Shown: positions 1 through 8,163, numbered from the stretch's first letter. The stretch: DNA of 42,882 nt from ZLKRG08 sp046048895 (GCA_046048895.1 JBJOFF010000008.1:1-42882); one strand, 5' to 3'. Notes: generated by a model from the sequence alone, not told the origin. Made by a program: numbers and translations.

Positions 1-1022
1 ATAATGTGGATCGTTTTACTCAACTAAATCAAGTAATGAGTAAAGAACTAACCACCATGCCAGATACGGTAAATCCGCGAGAGGCTTTTGATTTTCTAAA
101 TGAAAATCGCCGCTCTTTAGCGCCAGTGGTAAATAAGAGCGGGGAACTTGTAGGCATTATTACTAAAACTGGTGCACTTCGTGCGACGCTCTATTCTCCA
201 GCAGTAGATAAAAACGGCAAGCTATTAATTGCTACTGCAGTTGGTATTAATGGTGATGTTGCGCAGAAAGCGGCCAAGCTAGTTGAAGCTGGCGCAGATG
301 TAATTGTGGTTGATACTGCACATGGTCATCAGAAGAAGATGATTGAAGCGCTTGAACAGATTAAGAAGCTAAATCTTGGCGTGCCATTAGTTGCTGGAAA
401 TGTGGTCACTGCAGAAGGAGTACGCGATTTAGTTGCCGCGGGAGCAGACATCATTAAAGTCGGTGTCGGCCCAGGTGCCATGTGCACTACCCGTATGCAA
501 ACTGGCGTTGGTCGCCCACAATTTTCTGCAGTTCTTGAATGCGCTACCGAAGCCAAGAAATTAGGCAAGAGCGTTTGGGCGGATGGTGGAGTTCGTCATC
601 CACGTGATGTGGCGTTAGCACTTGCTGCTGGTGCGTCGCAGGTAATGATTGGTTCTTGGTTTGCCGGAACTTATGAATCACCTGGTGATTTAAAGAGCGA
701 TCCAAACGGTCGCATCTATAAAGAATCTTTTGGAATGGCTTCTAAGCGTGCAGTTAATGCGCGTACTTCTGCAGAAGATGCATTTGATCGTGCACGAAAA
801 TCACTTTTTGAAGAAGGTATCTCTTCTTCGAAGATGTATTTAGATCCGGCTCGCCCTGGTGTGGAAGATTTAATTGATGAAATTATCTCTGGGCTACGCA
901 GCTCTTGCACCTATGCCGGCGCAAAAACTCTTGCAGAGTTTGCAGAGCGCGCTGTAATTGGGGTGCAATCTGCATCAGGTTATGCGGAGGGCCGTCCGCT
1001 AAATAGCTCCTGGCGCGGTTAA
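1..1022 (+). CDS. guaB1: GuaB1-type IMP dehydrogenase/GMP reductase family protein, 5'-truncated by window edge
   Basis: The reading frame is open from the first base, so the N-terminus lies outside the window; about 340 C-terminal residues are present against roughly 480 for the family. The visible part begins inside a CBS domain (LVGIITKTGALR), which sits in a loop of the TIM barrel. It continues with the barrel: VDTAHGH, VAGNVVTAEG, the catalytic loop GPGAMCTTR (Cys codon 483-485) and the phosphate-binding segment ADGGVRHPRD...VMIGSWFAGT. These are IMPDH/GMPR hallmarks. The GPGAMCTTR loop (instead of GPGSICTTR) and the actinobacterial context fit GuaB1, a paralogue reported in mycobacteria to act as GMP reductase rather than as the biosynthetic IMP dehydrogenase. 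Family assignment is firm; the exact reaction is inferred. Confidence 0.9.
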   Translation, partial: NVDRFTQLNQVMSKELTTMPDTVNPREAFDFLNENRRSLAPVVNKSGELVGIITKTGALRATLYSPAVDKNGKLLIATAVGINGDVAQKAAKLVEAGADVIVVDTAHGHQKKMIEALEQIKKLNLGVPLVAGNVVTAEGVRDLVAAGADIIKVGVGPGAMCTTRMQTGVGRPQFSAVLECATEAKKLGKSVWADGGVRHPRDVALALAAGASQVMIGSWFAGTYESPGDLKSDPNGRIYKESFGMASKRAVNARTSAEDAFDRARKSLFEEGISSSKMYLDPARPGVEDLIDEIISGLRSSCTYAGAKTLAEFAERAVIGVQSASGYAEGRPLNSSWRG

Positions 1023-1103
1023 TTAGTCGGTATTGTCCGAATTTATTTCACTTTAACTGGGCAATTTGCTCGCTTTCCGTACAAAAGAGGTTCACACTAG
1101 TCG

Positions 1104-1138
1104 TTGCGGTTTTCCTAGAGAGTATCTCTATGCCGCAA
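1104..1138 (+). promoter_or_regulatory. Nested inverted repeat in the actinorhodopsin leader
   Basis: TTGCGG (1104-1109) pairs with CCGCAA (1133-1138), and inside it TAGAGA (1116-1121) pairs with TCTCTA (1125-1130) around a GTA loop. The structure ends 6 nt before the Shine-Dalgarno sequence GGAGG (1145-1149). It could be a 5'-UTR hairpin controlling mRNA stability or translation. Alternatively, TTGCGG and TATGCC (1129-1134, 19-nt spacing) could be the -35/-10 of the promoter, which would make the inner palindrome an operator. The symmetry is visible; the role is inferred. Confidence 0.5.
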
Positions 1139-1155
1139 TCTCACGGAGGAGATAA

Positions 1156-1929
1156 ATGCTTCAACTAACAAGCGGTCAATGGAGCACATTGTTTAATATG
1201 TTCTCGTTTGGCCTTATCTCAATGTTGGCTTGCACTGTGTACACCTTGGTGGCACAAAACCATGTGTTAGCTAAATATCGTCCGGCGCTAGTCATGTCAT
1301 CAATGGTGACATTTATCGCTGGATATCACTACTGGAGAATATTCAATTCATTTGAACACTCTTCAAAAGAAAATGCAGTCACAATTGGTACGTCTCAAGG
1401 TGCATTCAATGAGGCATATCGCTATGTGGACTGGATTCTGACAGTACCTCTATTACTTGTAGAAGTTATTGCGGTACTTGCAATTGCTAAAGAGGCTTCA
1501 CGATCACTTATTAAGCGTCTAGTCATTGCATCTGCTGCAATGATTATTCTCGGTTACCCAGGTGAAATTTCAGCTGATACCGGAACCAAGATGCTCTATT
1601 TCGTATTATCGATGATTCCTTTCCTATACATCCTTTACGTGCTCTTCGTTGAGCTTAGTAAATCACTGGATCGTCAGCCTGAAGGTGTTGCGAAGACTGT
1701 AAGTAATCTTCGCCTACTTCTAATTGGTACTTGGGCTGTTTATCCAATTTCCTACTTGATCCCAGTATTTATCACTAGCCCAACAGCTTCTGAAGCTGCT
1801 TCGCTATTTACATACCGCCAAGTTGGCTACACAGTTGCAGACGTACTTGCTAAATGCGTATTTGGTCTAACCATTTACAAGATTGCTCGTATGAAATCAA
1901 TTGCTGAAGGCATGCCAGCGGATCACTAA
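1156..1929 (+). CDS. actR: Actinorhodopsin (light-driven proton pump)
   Basis: Seven-helix microbial rhodopsin, 257 aa, predicted to pump protons out of the cell in the light. Helix C has the proton-pump pattern: R89, D92 (Schiff-base proton acceptor), T96 and E103 (donor), in YRYVDWILTVPLLLVE. L100 sits at the spectral-tuning site (position 105 of proteorhodopsin), which suggests green absorption. Helix B has GYHYW with H58, the partner of the acceptor aspartate. Helix G has K233 (DVLAKCVFGL), the retinal attachment lysine. The long B-C loop and GYPGEIS before helix E are typical of the actinorhodopsin/xanthorhodopsin branch. The start is fixed by GGAGG at 1145-1149, 6 nt before ATG. The gene stands alone: a nested inverted repeat lies upstream and a strong terminator downstream. 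No retinal-synthesis gene (blh/crtY) is in the window. Confidence 0.97.
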   Translation: MLQLTSGQWSTLFNMFSFGLISMLACTVYTLVAQNHVLAKYRPALVMSSMVTFIAGYHYWRIFNSFEHSSKENAVTIGTSQGAFNEAYRYVDWILTVPLLLVEVIAVLAIAKEASRSLIKRLVIASAAMIILGYPGEISADTGTKMLYFVLSMIPFLYILYVLFVELSKSLDRQPEGVAKTVSNLRLLLIGTWAVYPISYLIPVFITSPTASEAASLFTYRQVGYTVADVLAKCVFGLTIYKIARMKSIAEGMPADH

Positions 1930-1936
1930 TTAAGTG

Positions 1937-1977
1937 ACACCGAATGGGCTAATTGCATAAGCCCATTCGGTGTTTTA
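1937..1977 (+). terminator. Rho-independent terminator of actinorhodopsin
   Basis: A perfect 14-bp stem, ACACCGAATGGGCT (1937-1950) with AGCCCATTCGGTGT (1960-1973), has a 9-nt loop and is followed by a T-run. It begins 7 nt after the actinorhodopsin stop codon and is one of the two strongest terminator-like structures in the window. Confidence 0.93.
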
Positions 1978-1980
1978 ATT

Positions 1981-2220
1981 ATGAAGAAAAATAACTTTCG
2001 AATGTTGGGCTACGCCCAGTTCGCAATTGCTCTAATTAATTTGGTCTATCAATCTGGCCAACCAGGTAACCTGGCGAAAAGCCTTTTTGTGCTGACGGTT
2101 GGTACTTTTTTGATTCTTTTGACTTTCATGAAGAGCGCTGATGATTATTTTGAGAAGAAACAATCACTCTTTTTCTGGTCAGCTATTTCAGCAATCTCAA
2201 TCATAACCGTAATTATTTGA
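1981..2220 (+). CDS. Small hydrophobic membrane protein downstream of actinorhodopsin
   Basis: 79-aa protein that I do not recognise. It has a basic start (MKKNNFR) and three hydrophobic segments at about residues 8-24, 32-50 and 63-79, the last one forming the C-terminus, with KSADDYFEKKQ between the second and third. The first ATG lies only 4-5 nt beyond the T-run of the actinorhodopsin terminator and has no Shine-Dalgarno sequence, so expression would need read-through or an unrecognised promoter. A later in-frame ATG at 2002 is an alternative start. The 3' end overlaps the convergent pepP gene by 8 nt. The long open frame and membrane-protein composition favour a real gene, but no conserved domain was seen. 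Confidence 0.55.
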   Translation: MKKNNFRMLGYAQFAIALINLVYQSGQPGNLAKSLFVLTVGTFLILLTFMKSADDYFEKKQSLFFWSAISAISIITVII

Positions 2221-3646
2221 GAACTCGCGCCATCCAGCTTTCAATTTCATCTGGGTGGCGCGGTAAATTTTCACTTAAATTAATGCAACCATCTTCGGTA
2301 ATCACAATGTCATCTTCAATACGAATTCCGATGCCGCGATATTCTGCTGGGAACTTCTCGTCATCAGGTTGAATATATAAACCAGGTTCAACTGTAATTG
2401 CCATTCCAGCTGCAAGTGGCCCCATGTAAACGTCACGCTTTGCTTGTGCGCAATCATGAACATCCATACCCAACATATGGCTGACCCCATGAAGAGTCCA
2501 ACGACGATGAAATCCATTCTCTGGTTTTAAAGATTCTTCAGCTGAAACCGGTAACACGCCAAATTTCTCTAAACCTTTGGCTAAAACTTCTTGGCAAGCG
2601 CGATTAATTTCGGCGATGGTTACGCCAGCTTTTGCTGCAGCAAATCCAGCCTTCTGTGATTCGTAAACCAACATATATAGCTCACGTTGGGCCTTAGTAA
2701 ATTTTCCATTTACTGGCAGAGTGCGTGTGATATCTGCGGTGTAATAGGAATCCATTTCAATTCCGGCATCAATCAGCATTAATTCGCCACTCTTTACGCG
2801 GCCATCGTTGCGCACCCAGTGCAGAACACAGGCATGTGAACCTGCGGCCGCGATGGTGTTATAGCCAAGATCGTTTCCTTCAGCGCGAGCACGGGCATAG
2901 AAAGCGCCCTCTACTACACGCTCACCACGTTCGTGAGTTGTTGCTTTTGATAAAACTTTAATCATATCTTCAAAACCACGACCAGTTGCATCAACTGCTT
3001 GTTGCAATTGATCGACTTCATATTCATCTTTAATTAAGCGGTGTTCAGATGTAAAAATTACTAATTCGCCATCTTTTTCATTTGGTGCAATTAACGCATC
3101 AACTTTTGCATCTTCTCCGCGGATAACTACTGCAGGTTTTTTATTAGATAAGAATTTTTCTAATTCAGAAACACTTCGGGTTTTGATTTGGTAATGAGCC
3201 TCTGCTTCTTCGGTGGTGAAGCGACGACCCACCCATAGTTCGCCATATTTGGCATCGCGATAAAAAGCATCAGTATCTCGAGTAGAACGAGGCATAATAA
3301 AAAGCATCGCATCATGTGAATCGCCATTTGGTTCTAAAACTAGAACTGCATCCGGATTAGCTTCTACGCCTTGTACACCAGTGTAGTAAGCAAATGCTGA
3401 ATGTGGACGATACAAATAGTAAGTATCGTTGCTGCGAACTTTATCGGCACCTGATGGCAAGACAACTCGCAAACCTTTAAATGCAGAGCTCAACGCTTTA
3501 CGACGTTCCACACAATTTTTTACTATTGGTGAAACACCAAGGTCAGTTAATGGAAGCGTGGCCCAGCCATCTGACATGAATTTCGCGAATACTTCTGATG
3601 GCGCAGTATCGTGAACACGCTTCTGCTTTTCGGCATCTTTGCTCAT
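2213..3646 (-). CDS. pepP: Xaa-Pro aminopeptidase (M24B metallopeptidase)
   Basis: Cytosolic dinuclear-metal (usually Mn) peptidase that releases an N-terminal residue preceding proline, used in peptide turnover. At 477 aa it matches actinobacterial PepP. The N-terminal aminopeptidase-P domain (about 35-190) is followed by the creatinase-like M24 domain. All five metal ligands are visible: D293 (LIDAGIE), D305 (YTADITRTL), H390 (HGVSHMLGMDVHD), E420 (TVEPGLYI) and E444 (GIRIEDD). The start is supported by a -35/-10 pair on the minus strand placed 6 nt before ATG, implying a leaderless mRNA. The 3' end overlaps the small membrane protein gene by 8 nt. Confidence 0.95.
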   Translation of the reverse strand: MSKDAEKQKRVHDTAPSEVFAKFMSDGWATLPLTDLGVSPIVKNCVERRKALSSAFKGLRVVLPSGADKVRSNDTYYLYRPHSAFAYYTGVQGVEANPDAVLVLEPNGDSHDAMLFIMPRSTRDTDAFYRDAKYGELWVGRRFTTEEAEAHYQIKTRSVSELEKFLSNKKPAVVIRGEDAKVDALIAPNEKDGELVIFTSEHRLIKDEYEVDQLQQAVDATGRGFEDMIKVLSKATTHERGERVVEGAFYARARAEGNDLGYNTIAAAGSHACVLHWVRNDGRVKSGELMLIDAGIEMDSYYTADITRTLPVNGKFTKAQRELYMLVYESQKAGFAAAKAGVTIAEINRACQEVLAKGLEKFGVLPVSAEESLKPENGFHRRWTLHGVSHMLGMDVHDCAQAKRDVYMGPLAAGMAITVEPGLYIQPDDEKFPAEYRGIGIRIEDDIVITEDGCINLSENLPRHPDEIESWMARVLK

Positions 3647-3652
3647 TAGATA

Positions 3653-3680
3653 AGGATATCTAGCGTGGAATTGGGTTCAA
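3653..3680 (-). promoter_or_regulatory. Leaderless promoter of pepP
   Basis: On the minus strand, TTGAAC (3680-3675), a 16-nt spacer and TATCCT (3658-3653) are followed by 6 nt and the pepP ATG (3646). A start site about 7 nt after the -10 box would coincide with the A of ATG. The -35 overlaps that of the divergent tRNA-Ser promoter candidate. Confidence 0.6.
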
Positions 3681-3700
3681 GCATGGTTAAAAGGTAAACT
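3671..3700 (+). promoter_or_regulatory. Candidate promoter of tRNA-Ser(GCT)
   Basis: TTGGGT (3671-3676), an 18-nt spacer and TAAACT (3695-3700) place transcription start a few nucleotides before the mature tRNA 5' end at 3714. This rests on similarity to -35/-10 consensus and spacing only. Confidence 0.4.
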
Positions 3701-3713
3701 GCCCCACGTACTT

Positions 3714-3807
3714 GGAGACGTCGCATAGCCCGGTCGAGTGCGCCTCACTGCTAATGAGGTATGGAGCTAAAACTCCATCGGAGGTTCAAATCCTCTCGTC
3801 TCCGCCA
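3714..3807 (+). tRNA. tRNA-Ser (anticodon GCT)
   Basis: The acceptor stem GGAGACG/CGTCTCC closes a cloverleaf. The anticodon stem CCTCA/TGAGG holds loop CTGCTAA with anticodon GCT, which reads AGC/AGT codons. A long variable arm (GGAG...CTCC) is the class-II feature of serine tRNAs, and the T-loop is TTCAAAT. The discriminator G is followed by an encoded CCA (3805-3807). The gene ends 15 nt before the 3' end of the convergent TSUP permease gene. Confidence 0.95.
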
Positions 3808-3822
3808 GATTCAAGTCCGTAA

Positions 3823-4575
3823 TCAAGCGCGGATAACGTTTACCGCGTTAATTGTAATAATCGCAATACCTACGATAATTCCAAGATGTTTTGGATGTAA
3901 TTTCGCAACGAATTTTGCGGCAATTGGAGCAGCGAGCATTCCGCCAATTGCTAAACCGCCAACAGTGGACCAATCCAAATTAATTTTGTTGAAGTTAATC
4001 AGGAAGCCTAAACTCGCAGCTAGTGCTACGCAGAATTCTGAAGCGCTCACTGTACCGATCACTTTACGTGGTTCAGTTGAAGTAGTAGAGATAATTGTCG
4101 GAGTTACTACCGGACCCCAGCCACCGCCACCAGATGCATCAATAAACCCACCAGAGAAACCAAGGAATGTTAAAAATTTGGGGTTATTTATCTCTACTAA
4201 ATTTACTTGATCTGATTTGAAGATATTTCGATATAGAAGCACGAATCCCAACATTAATAAAATAGTTGAGATAAAGATTTTTGATTTAGATAGATCGATA
4301 TTTGATAAGAAGTTAGCGCCAAGAAATGCACCAATTGAACCTGGAATCGCCAGGCGAATCATGACTTTCTTATCTACATTTTCGGCATGCCAGTGGGAAA
4401 GTCCAGAGGCAAGGGTGGTTCCGATTTCCGCTACATGAACCGCGGCAGATGCCACCGCGGCAGATGCGCCGACGGTAATTAAGAGAGTTGAACTGGTTAA
4501 ACCAAAACCCATACCAAGCGCACCATCAATTAACTGTGCGATGGAGCCAACAACCGCAAAAATTAACCAGTTCAC
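3823..4575 (-). CDS. TSUP (TauE/SafE) family permease
   Basis: 250-aa membrane protein with about eight hydrophobic segments in two halves. The internal repeat is recognisable: GSIAQLIDGALGMGFGLTSS near the N-terminus and SGGFIDASGGGGWGPVVTPT near residue 140 are the paired TSUP signature. The family moves sulfur-containing or small organic anions (sulfate, sulfite, taurine, sulfoacetate). As last gene of the sulfotransferase-cysD-cysNC operon, its likely role is sulfate uptake or sulfite disposal. It starts with GTG inside a GTGA overlap with the cysNC stop, which indicates translational coupling. Substrate is inferred from context only. Confidence 0.88.
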   Translation of the reverse strand: MNWLIFAVVGSIAQLIDGALGMGFGLTSSTLLITVGASAAVASAAVHVAEIGTTLASGLSHWHAENVDKKVMIRLAIPGSIGAFLGANFLSNIDLSKSKIFISTILLMLGFVLLYRNIFKSDQVNLVEINNPKFLTFLGFSGGFIDASGGGGWGPVVTPTIISTTSTEPRKVIGTVSASEFCVALAASLGFLINFNKINLDWSTVGGLAIGGMLAAPIAAKFVAKLHPKHLGIIVGIAIITINAVNVIRA

Positions 4576-6395
4576 AGGATAACTTTAATGAGTTTACTTA
4601 TGTTCTCATCGATTGGCGCAGTGCCATCGAGTACCAAATCAGGATTAGCTGGCTTCTCATATTCTTGACTAATGCCAGTGAAGTTCGGAATCTCGCCTGC
4701 AGCAGATTTCTTGTAAAGACCCTTTGGATCGCGCTGTTGGCAGATTTCTACAGGTGTATCTACAAAGACTTCTAGGAATTCGCCCTCTTCAAAGATTGAT
4801 TTCGCGCGATTGCGATCCGCTGCAAATGGGCTAACCAGCGCTGTAATCACAATCAGACCAGCATCGACCATCAGTTTGGCGACTTCAGAGACACGACGAA
4901 CATTTTCGGCGCGATCTTCAGGAGTGAAACCTAAGTCCATATTCAAACCAAGGCGTAGATTGTCGCCATCTAATACATAACAATGTGCGCCGTTTGCAAA
5001 GAGCGTAGTTTCAAGTGCATTAGCAATCGTTGATTTACCAGAACCGGAAAGCCCGGTTAGCCAAATAACGCGTCCTTTTTGGTTCTTTTGCGCGCTGCGC
5101 TGAGCCTTGCTTACTTCGTAATTTTGGTGATGAATATTGGTAGCACGGCGCAGTGCATGGCGAATCATTCCCGCGCCAACTGTGCGTTGAGTTAAACGAT
5201 CAACCAGAATGAAATTGCCGAATTCTCGAGAGCTTTCATAAGGCTTTAAAACCATAGCAATATCTGTAGCAATCTCTACATCGCCAATATCGTTCATATT
5301 CAAAGTATCAGCGGATAAATGTTCTCCAGTATTTACATCTAAACGATGTTTGATTTTAGTAATCATCGCAGGTGATGATGACGGACCGGAATAGAGCATG
5401 TAAGAACGGCTATGAATTAGCGCTTCTTCATCTAGCCAGACAATATGAGCAGAGAAGCGATCAGCTGCAGCTAATTCATCTGCATTGGTAGCAATTACAT
5501 CGCCGCGAGCCACATCTACTTCTGGTTCTAAAACTAAAGTAACTGCATCGCTAGCCACTGCTTTACTGATCTCTTTTTCAAAAGTTACAATCTTTGCAAC
5601 TGTCGCCTTTTTAGAGCTTGGGAAGATAGTTACTTCATTACCTACCGAAATGTCACCTTGATAAATTGTTCCGGCTACACCGCGGAAATCATCGGCGCGA
5701 GCTATTAGCTGCGCACGCATTAAGGCAGATGAACTATTTGATGTCGGTGCTTTCCATTCCTGAATCGCTTCTTGAAGAGTTGGGCCTGTGTACCAAGGCA
5801 TAGTTTGGGTTTTGAAAACTACGTTATCGCCGGCTAGCGCGCTAAGCGGAATCAGTACCACGTCTTTAAGGGCGAGCCTTTCCACGGTCTTAGAAATATC
5901 TGCTGCAATCGAATCAAAGACTGATTGCTGATATTCCATCGCATCTAATTTGTTAATTGCGATGATAATTCGACTGACTCCCATTAATTCGCAAATAGTT
6001 AAATGGCGCAGCGTCTGGGTGCGCACGCCTTTTGTGGCATCGATCAAAACCAAGCCAATATCAGCGCGAGATGCCGCGACCACCATGTTGCGGGTGTACT
6101 GCTCGTGGCCCGGCGCATCAGAGATAATTAAACGTTCGCCATTTAATAAGCTCATCGAACGGTATGCCACATCAATGGTGATGCCTTGTTCGCGCTCTGC
6201 TTCAAGTCCATCAGTTAATAAACTGAAATCAATCTCTCCAGCTGGAATTGTGGAACCGCTTCGGCGGACTTTCTTTGCTGCGCTGATCGTGTCATGCGGA
6301 ACGCTATTTGTTTCCACCAATAAGCGACCAATTAGCGTGCTCTTGCCATCATCAACTGAGCCGCAAGTTAAAAGACGAATAACTGAATTACTCAT
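4572..6395 (-). CDS. cysNC: Bifunctional sulfate adenylyltransferase subunit 1 / APS kinase
   Basis: 607 aa. Residues 1 to about 430 are the EF-Tu-like GTPase subunit of ATP sulfurylase: P-loop GSVDDGKST (12-20), DAPGHEQYTRNM (G3) and NKLD (G4), followed by beta-barrel domains. Residues from about 441 are APS kinase: P-loop GLSGSGKST (448-456), LDGDNLR, FTPEDRAENVRRV and DPKGLYKK. With CysD the N-terminal part makes adenosine 5'-phosphosulfate, driven by GTP hydrolysis; the C-terminal part phosphorylates it to PAPS. The gene overlaps cysD by 1 nt (TAATG) and the permease start by 4 nt. No PAPS reductase gene is in the window. Confidence 0.96.
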   Translation of the reverse strand: MSNSVIRLLTCGSVDDGKSTLIGRLLVETNSVPHDTISAAKKVRRSGSTIPAGEIDFSLLTDGLEAEREQGITIDVAYRSMSLLNGERLIISDAPGHEQYTRNMVVAASRADIGLVLIDATKGVRTQTLRHLTICELMGVSRIIIAINKLDAMEYQQSVFDSIAADISKTVERLALKDVVLIPLSALAGDNVVFKTQTMPWYTGPTLQEAIQEWKAPTSNSSSALMRAQLIARADDFRGVAGTIYQGDISVGNEVTIFPSSKKATVAKIVTFEKEISKAVASDAVTLVLEPEVDVARGDVIATNADELAAADRFSAHIVWLDEEALIHSRSYMLYSGPSSSPAMITKIKHRLDVNTGEHLSADTLNMNDIGDVEIATDIAMVLKPYESSREFGNFILVDRLTQRTVGAGMIRHALRRATNIHHQNYEVSKAQRSAQKNQKGRVIWLTGLSGSGKSTIANALETTLFANGAHCYVLDGDNLRLGLNMDLGFTPEDRAENVRRVSEVAKLMVDAGLIVITALVSPFAADRNRAKSIFEEGEFLEVFVDTPVEICQQRDPKGLYKKSAAGEIPNFTGISQEYEKPANPDLVLDGTAPIDENISKLIKVIL

Positions 6396-7300
6396 TAGAA
6401 GTAACCTTCCGTCTTCTTCTTTTCCATAGAATCTTCATTATCGCCATCAATTAATCGAGTAGCTCGTTCTGAGAGATTTACGTTGAGAACTTCTTCGACT
6501 ACTTCTTTGATAGTGGTTGCGCTTGATTCGACTGCGGCAGTTAGTGGATAACATCCAAGTGTTCGAAAGCGGACCATTGCTTCAAATGGTTTTTCATCTT
6601 CATTTAATGGATAGCGATCATCATCAACCATGATTAACTGCTCGCCACGTTTGACCATCGGTCGCATCTTGGCAAAGTAGAGTGGATTTACATAAATATT
6701 CTCTTGCAAGATGTAATTCCAGATATCTGATTCGGTCCAATCAGATAATGGGAATACGCGCATAGTTTGGCCAGGCGCTAAACGAGTGTTGTATGTACGC
6801 CAAAGTTCAGGGCGTTGTGCACGAGGATTCCAACGATGTCCTTCATCGCGCACGCTGAAGATGCGCTCTTTTGCGCGACTCTTTTCTTCATCGCGACGTG
6901 AGCCGCCGATTGCAGCATCAAATCCATATTTATCTAGCGCTTCACGAAGCGCAACCGTCTTCATTACGCGGGTATATTCAGAAATACCAGAGGTAAATGG
7001 ATTAATTCCAGCTTCTACGCCCGCCTGATTTGTATGCACAATCAGATTTAGCCCTAAGTCTTTAACCACCTCATCGCGGAAAGCGATCATTTCCTTGAAT
7101 TTCCAAGTGGTATCTACATGTAAAAACTTGAAAGGAATCGGTGATGGATAGAAAGCTTTTCGTGCTAGATGTAGCAAAACTGATGAATCTTTACCAATGG
7201 AGTACATCATTACTGGATTACGGAATGAAGCTGCCGTTTCGCGCAGAATCTCAATAGATTCGCTTTCGAGTGTTTTAAGAATCTCTGATTTAACGTCCAT
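6395..7300 (-). CDS. cysD: Sulfate adenylyltransferase subunit 2
   Basis: 301 aa, the catalytic ATP pyrophosphatase-type subunit of ATP sulfurylase, partner of CysNC. The PP-loop is visible as YSIGKDSSVLLHLARKAF, then FKFLHVDTTWKF, GGSRRDEEKSRAKER and the C-terminal RTLGCYPLTAAVES that characterise CysD as distinct from CysH. The start is taken at ATG 7300, fused as TGATG to the stop of the upstream sulfotransferase gene; a TTG one codon earlier is possible but less likely. The stop is fused as TAATG to cysNC. The four genes on this strand form one coupled operon. Confidence 0.96.
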   Translation of the reverse strand: MDVKSEILKTLESESIEILRETAASFRNPVMMYSIGKDSSVLLHLARKAFYPSPIPFKFLHVDTTWKFKEMIAFRDEVVKDLGLNLIVHTNQAGVEAGINPFTSGISEYTRVMKTVALREALDKYGFDAAIGGSRRDEEKSRAKERIFSVRDEGHRWNPRAQRPELWRTYNTRLAPGQTMRVFPLSDWTESDIWNYILQENIYVNPLYFAKMRPMVKRGEQLIMVDDDRYPLNEDEKPFEAMVRFRTLGCYPLTAAVESSATTIKEVVEEVLNVNLSERATRLIDGDNEDSMEKKKTEGYF

Positions 7301-8163
7301 CAAATGCTCACAAAATCGAAGTCGGAGTGCTGCTTCTTGTGAAGTGCCAGGTAATCATCTTGAATCTTTGAACTCTTATCCATTTTGGTAGTAGTTGGCG
7401 CCTTAGGTAGCGAATCTAATCCAACCCCATCGAGAGAGACAAATTCTTGAATTTTAGAGGTGGTAGCAGTGTCGTGCAGTTGCTTAAATTCAATATCTAG
7501 GATCTGGCAATTGCTGGCCTGCGCAGTGCGCTTAACTTGGGTGTACCAATCAATATATTCAAGTACATATTTCTGGAGTTCCGCATCATTAATTTCAATC
7601 TGAACATCAGAGCTATTTACCTTATGCCACTTACCAGACGCATTCGCTTTCTTTAATGAAACATAACGATCTAAATGGTTGCGACGTAGAATCAAAATAT
7701 GTGGCTGGAAAGTAGTAATAACTTTCTGCAGAGTTTCCAGTTTTAAATGTTCTGGAAAAATCTTCAAAGTGTGAGTCCCCGGGAAAGCTAGCATCTTTTC
7801 AATAGTTTTGATGGGATCCAAAGTAGTGCTCTCAAAACGGTAATGCATCCAATGTTTCTTCTGGCGTTTGGTATTTAAGAAATAACGCCAAGAAAAGAAT
7901 GGGATGTATCGATTTAAATGCTCGACAATTTTGCTCCACTGGTTGAAGATGAAAAATTCACCATAATAATGAAGACCGATTTGATCGTGGTTAATCATCG
8001 AGGCCAGCGCGTGAGTTCCAGAGCGAGGGAAAGAGATAATCAAAACCAATTTAGATTTTGGATGCTTATTAGATTTCGGCTGGTACATCTTTAGATGTTT
8101 GACGTTAAGCAGAAATTTACGGAGTCCATGTCGGAATCCGTAGTTACTTTTTGCTTCAGCCAT
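7300..8163 (-). CDS. PAPS-dependent sulfotransferase family protein
   Basis: 287 aa. The 5'-phosphosulfate-binding loop is visible near residue 45 (SFPRSGTHALASMI), and the 3'-phosphate site follows in the middle of the protein (LRRNHLDRYVSLKKA), both in the order of Golgi/carbohydrate-type sulfotransferases. The enzyme should move sulfate from PAPS to a hydroxyl or amino group; the acceptor is unknown. It is the first gene of the operon that makes PAPS (cysD, cysNC follow with 1-4 nt overlaps) and is divergent, across 32 bp, from three glycosyltransferases, which suggests a glycan acceptor. A -10-like TAGCAT lies 6 nt before the ATG, pointing to a leaderless mRNA, but no good -35 was found. 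Confidence 0.85.
   Translation of the reverse strand: MAEAKSNYGFRHGLRKFLLNVKHLKMYQPKSNKHPKSKLVLIISFPRSGTHALASMINHDQIGLHYYGEFFIFNQWSKIVEHLNRYIPFFSWRYFLNTKRQKKHWMHYRFESTTLDPIKTIEKMLAFPGTHTLKIFPEHLKLETLQKVITTFQPHILILRRNHLDRYVSLKKANASGKWHKVNSSDVQIEINDAELQKYVLEYIDWYTQVKRTAQASNCQILDIEFKQLHDTATTSKIQEFVSLDGVGLDSLPKAPTTTKMDKSSKIQDDYLALHKKQHSDFDFVSI

Noticed and set aside
3761..4210. Plus-strand open frame running from the tRNA-Ser into the TSUP gene
   Set aside because: It overlaps a tRNA and is antisense to a clear membrane permease; its translation has no recognisable motif.
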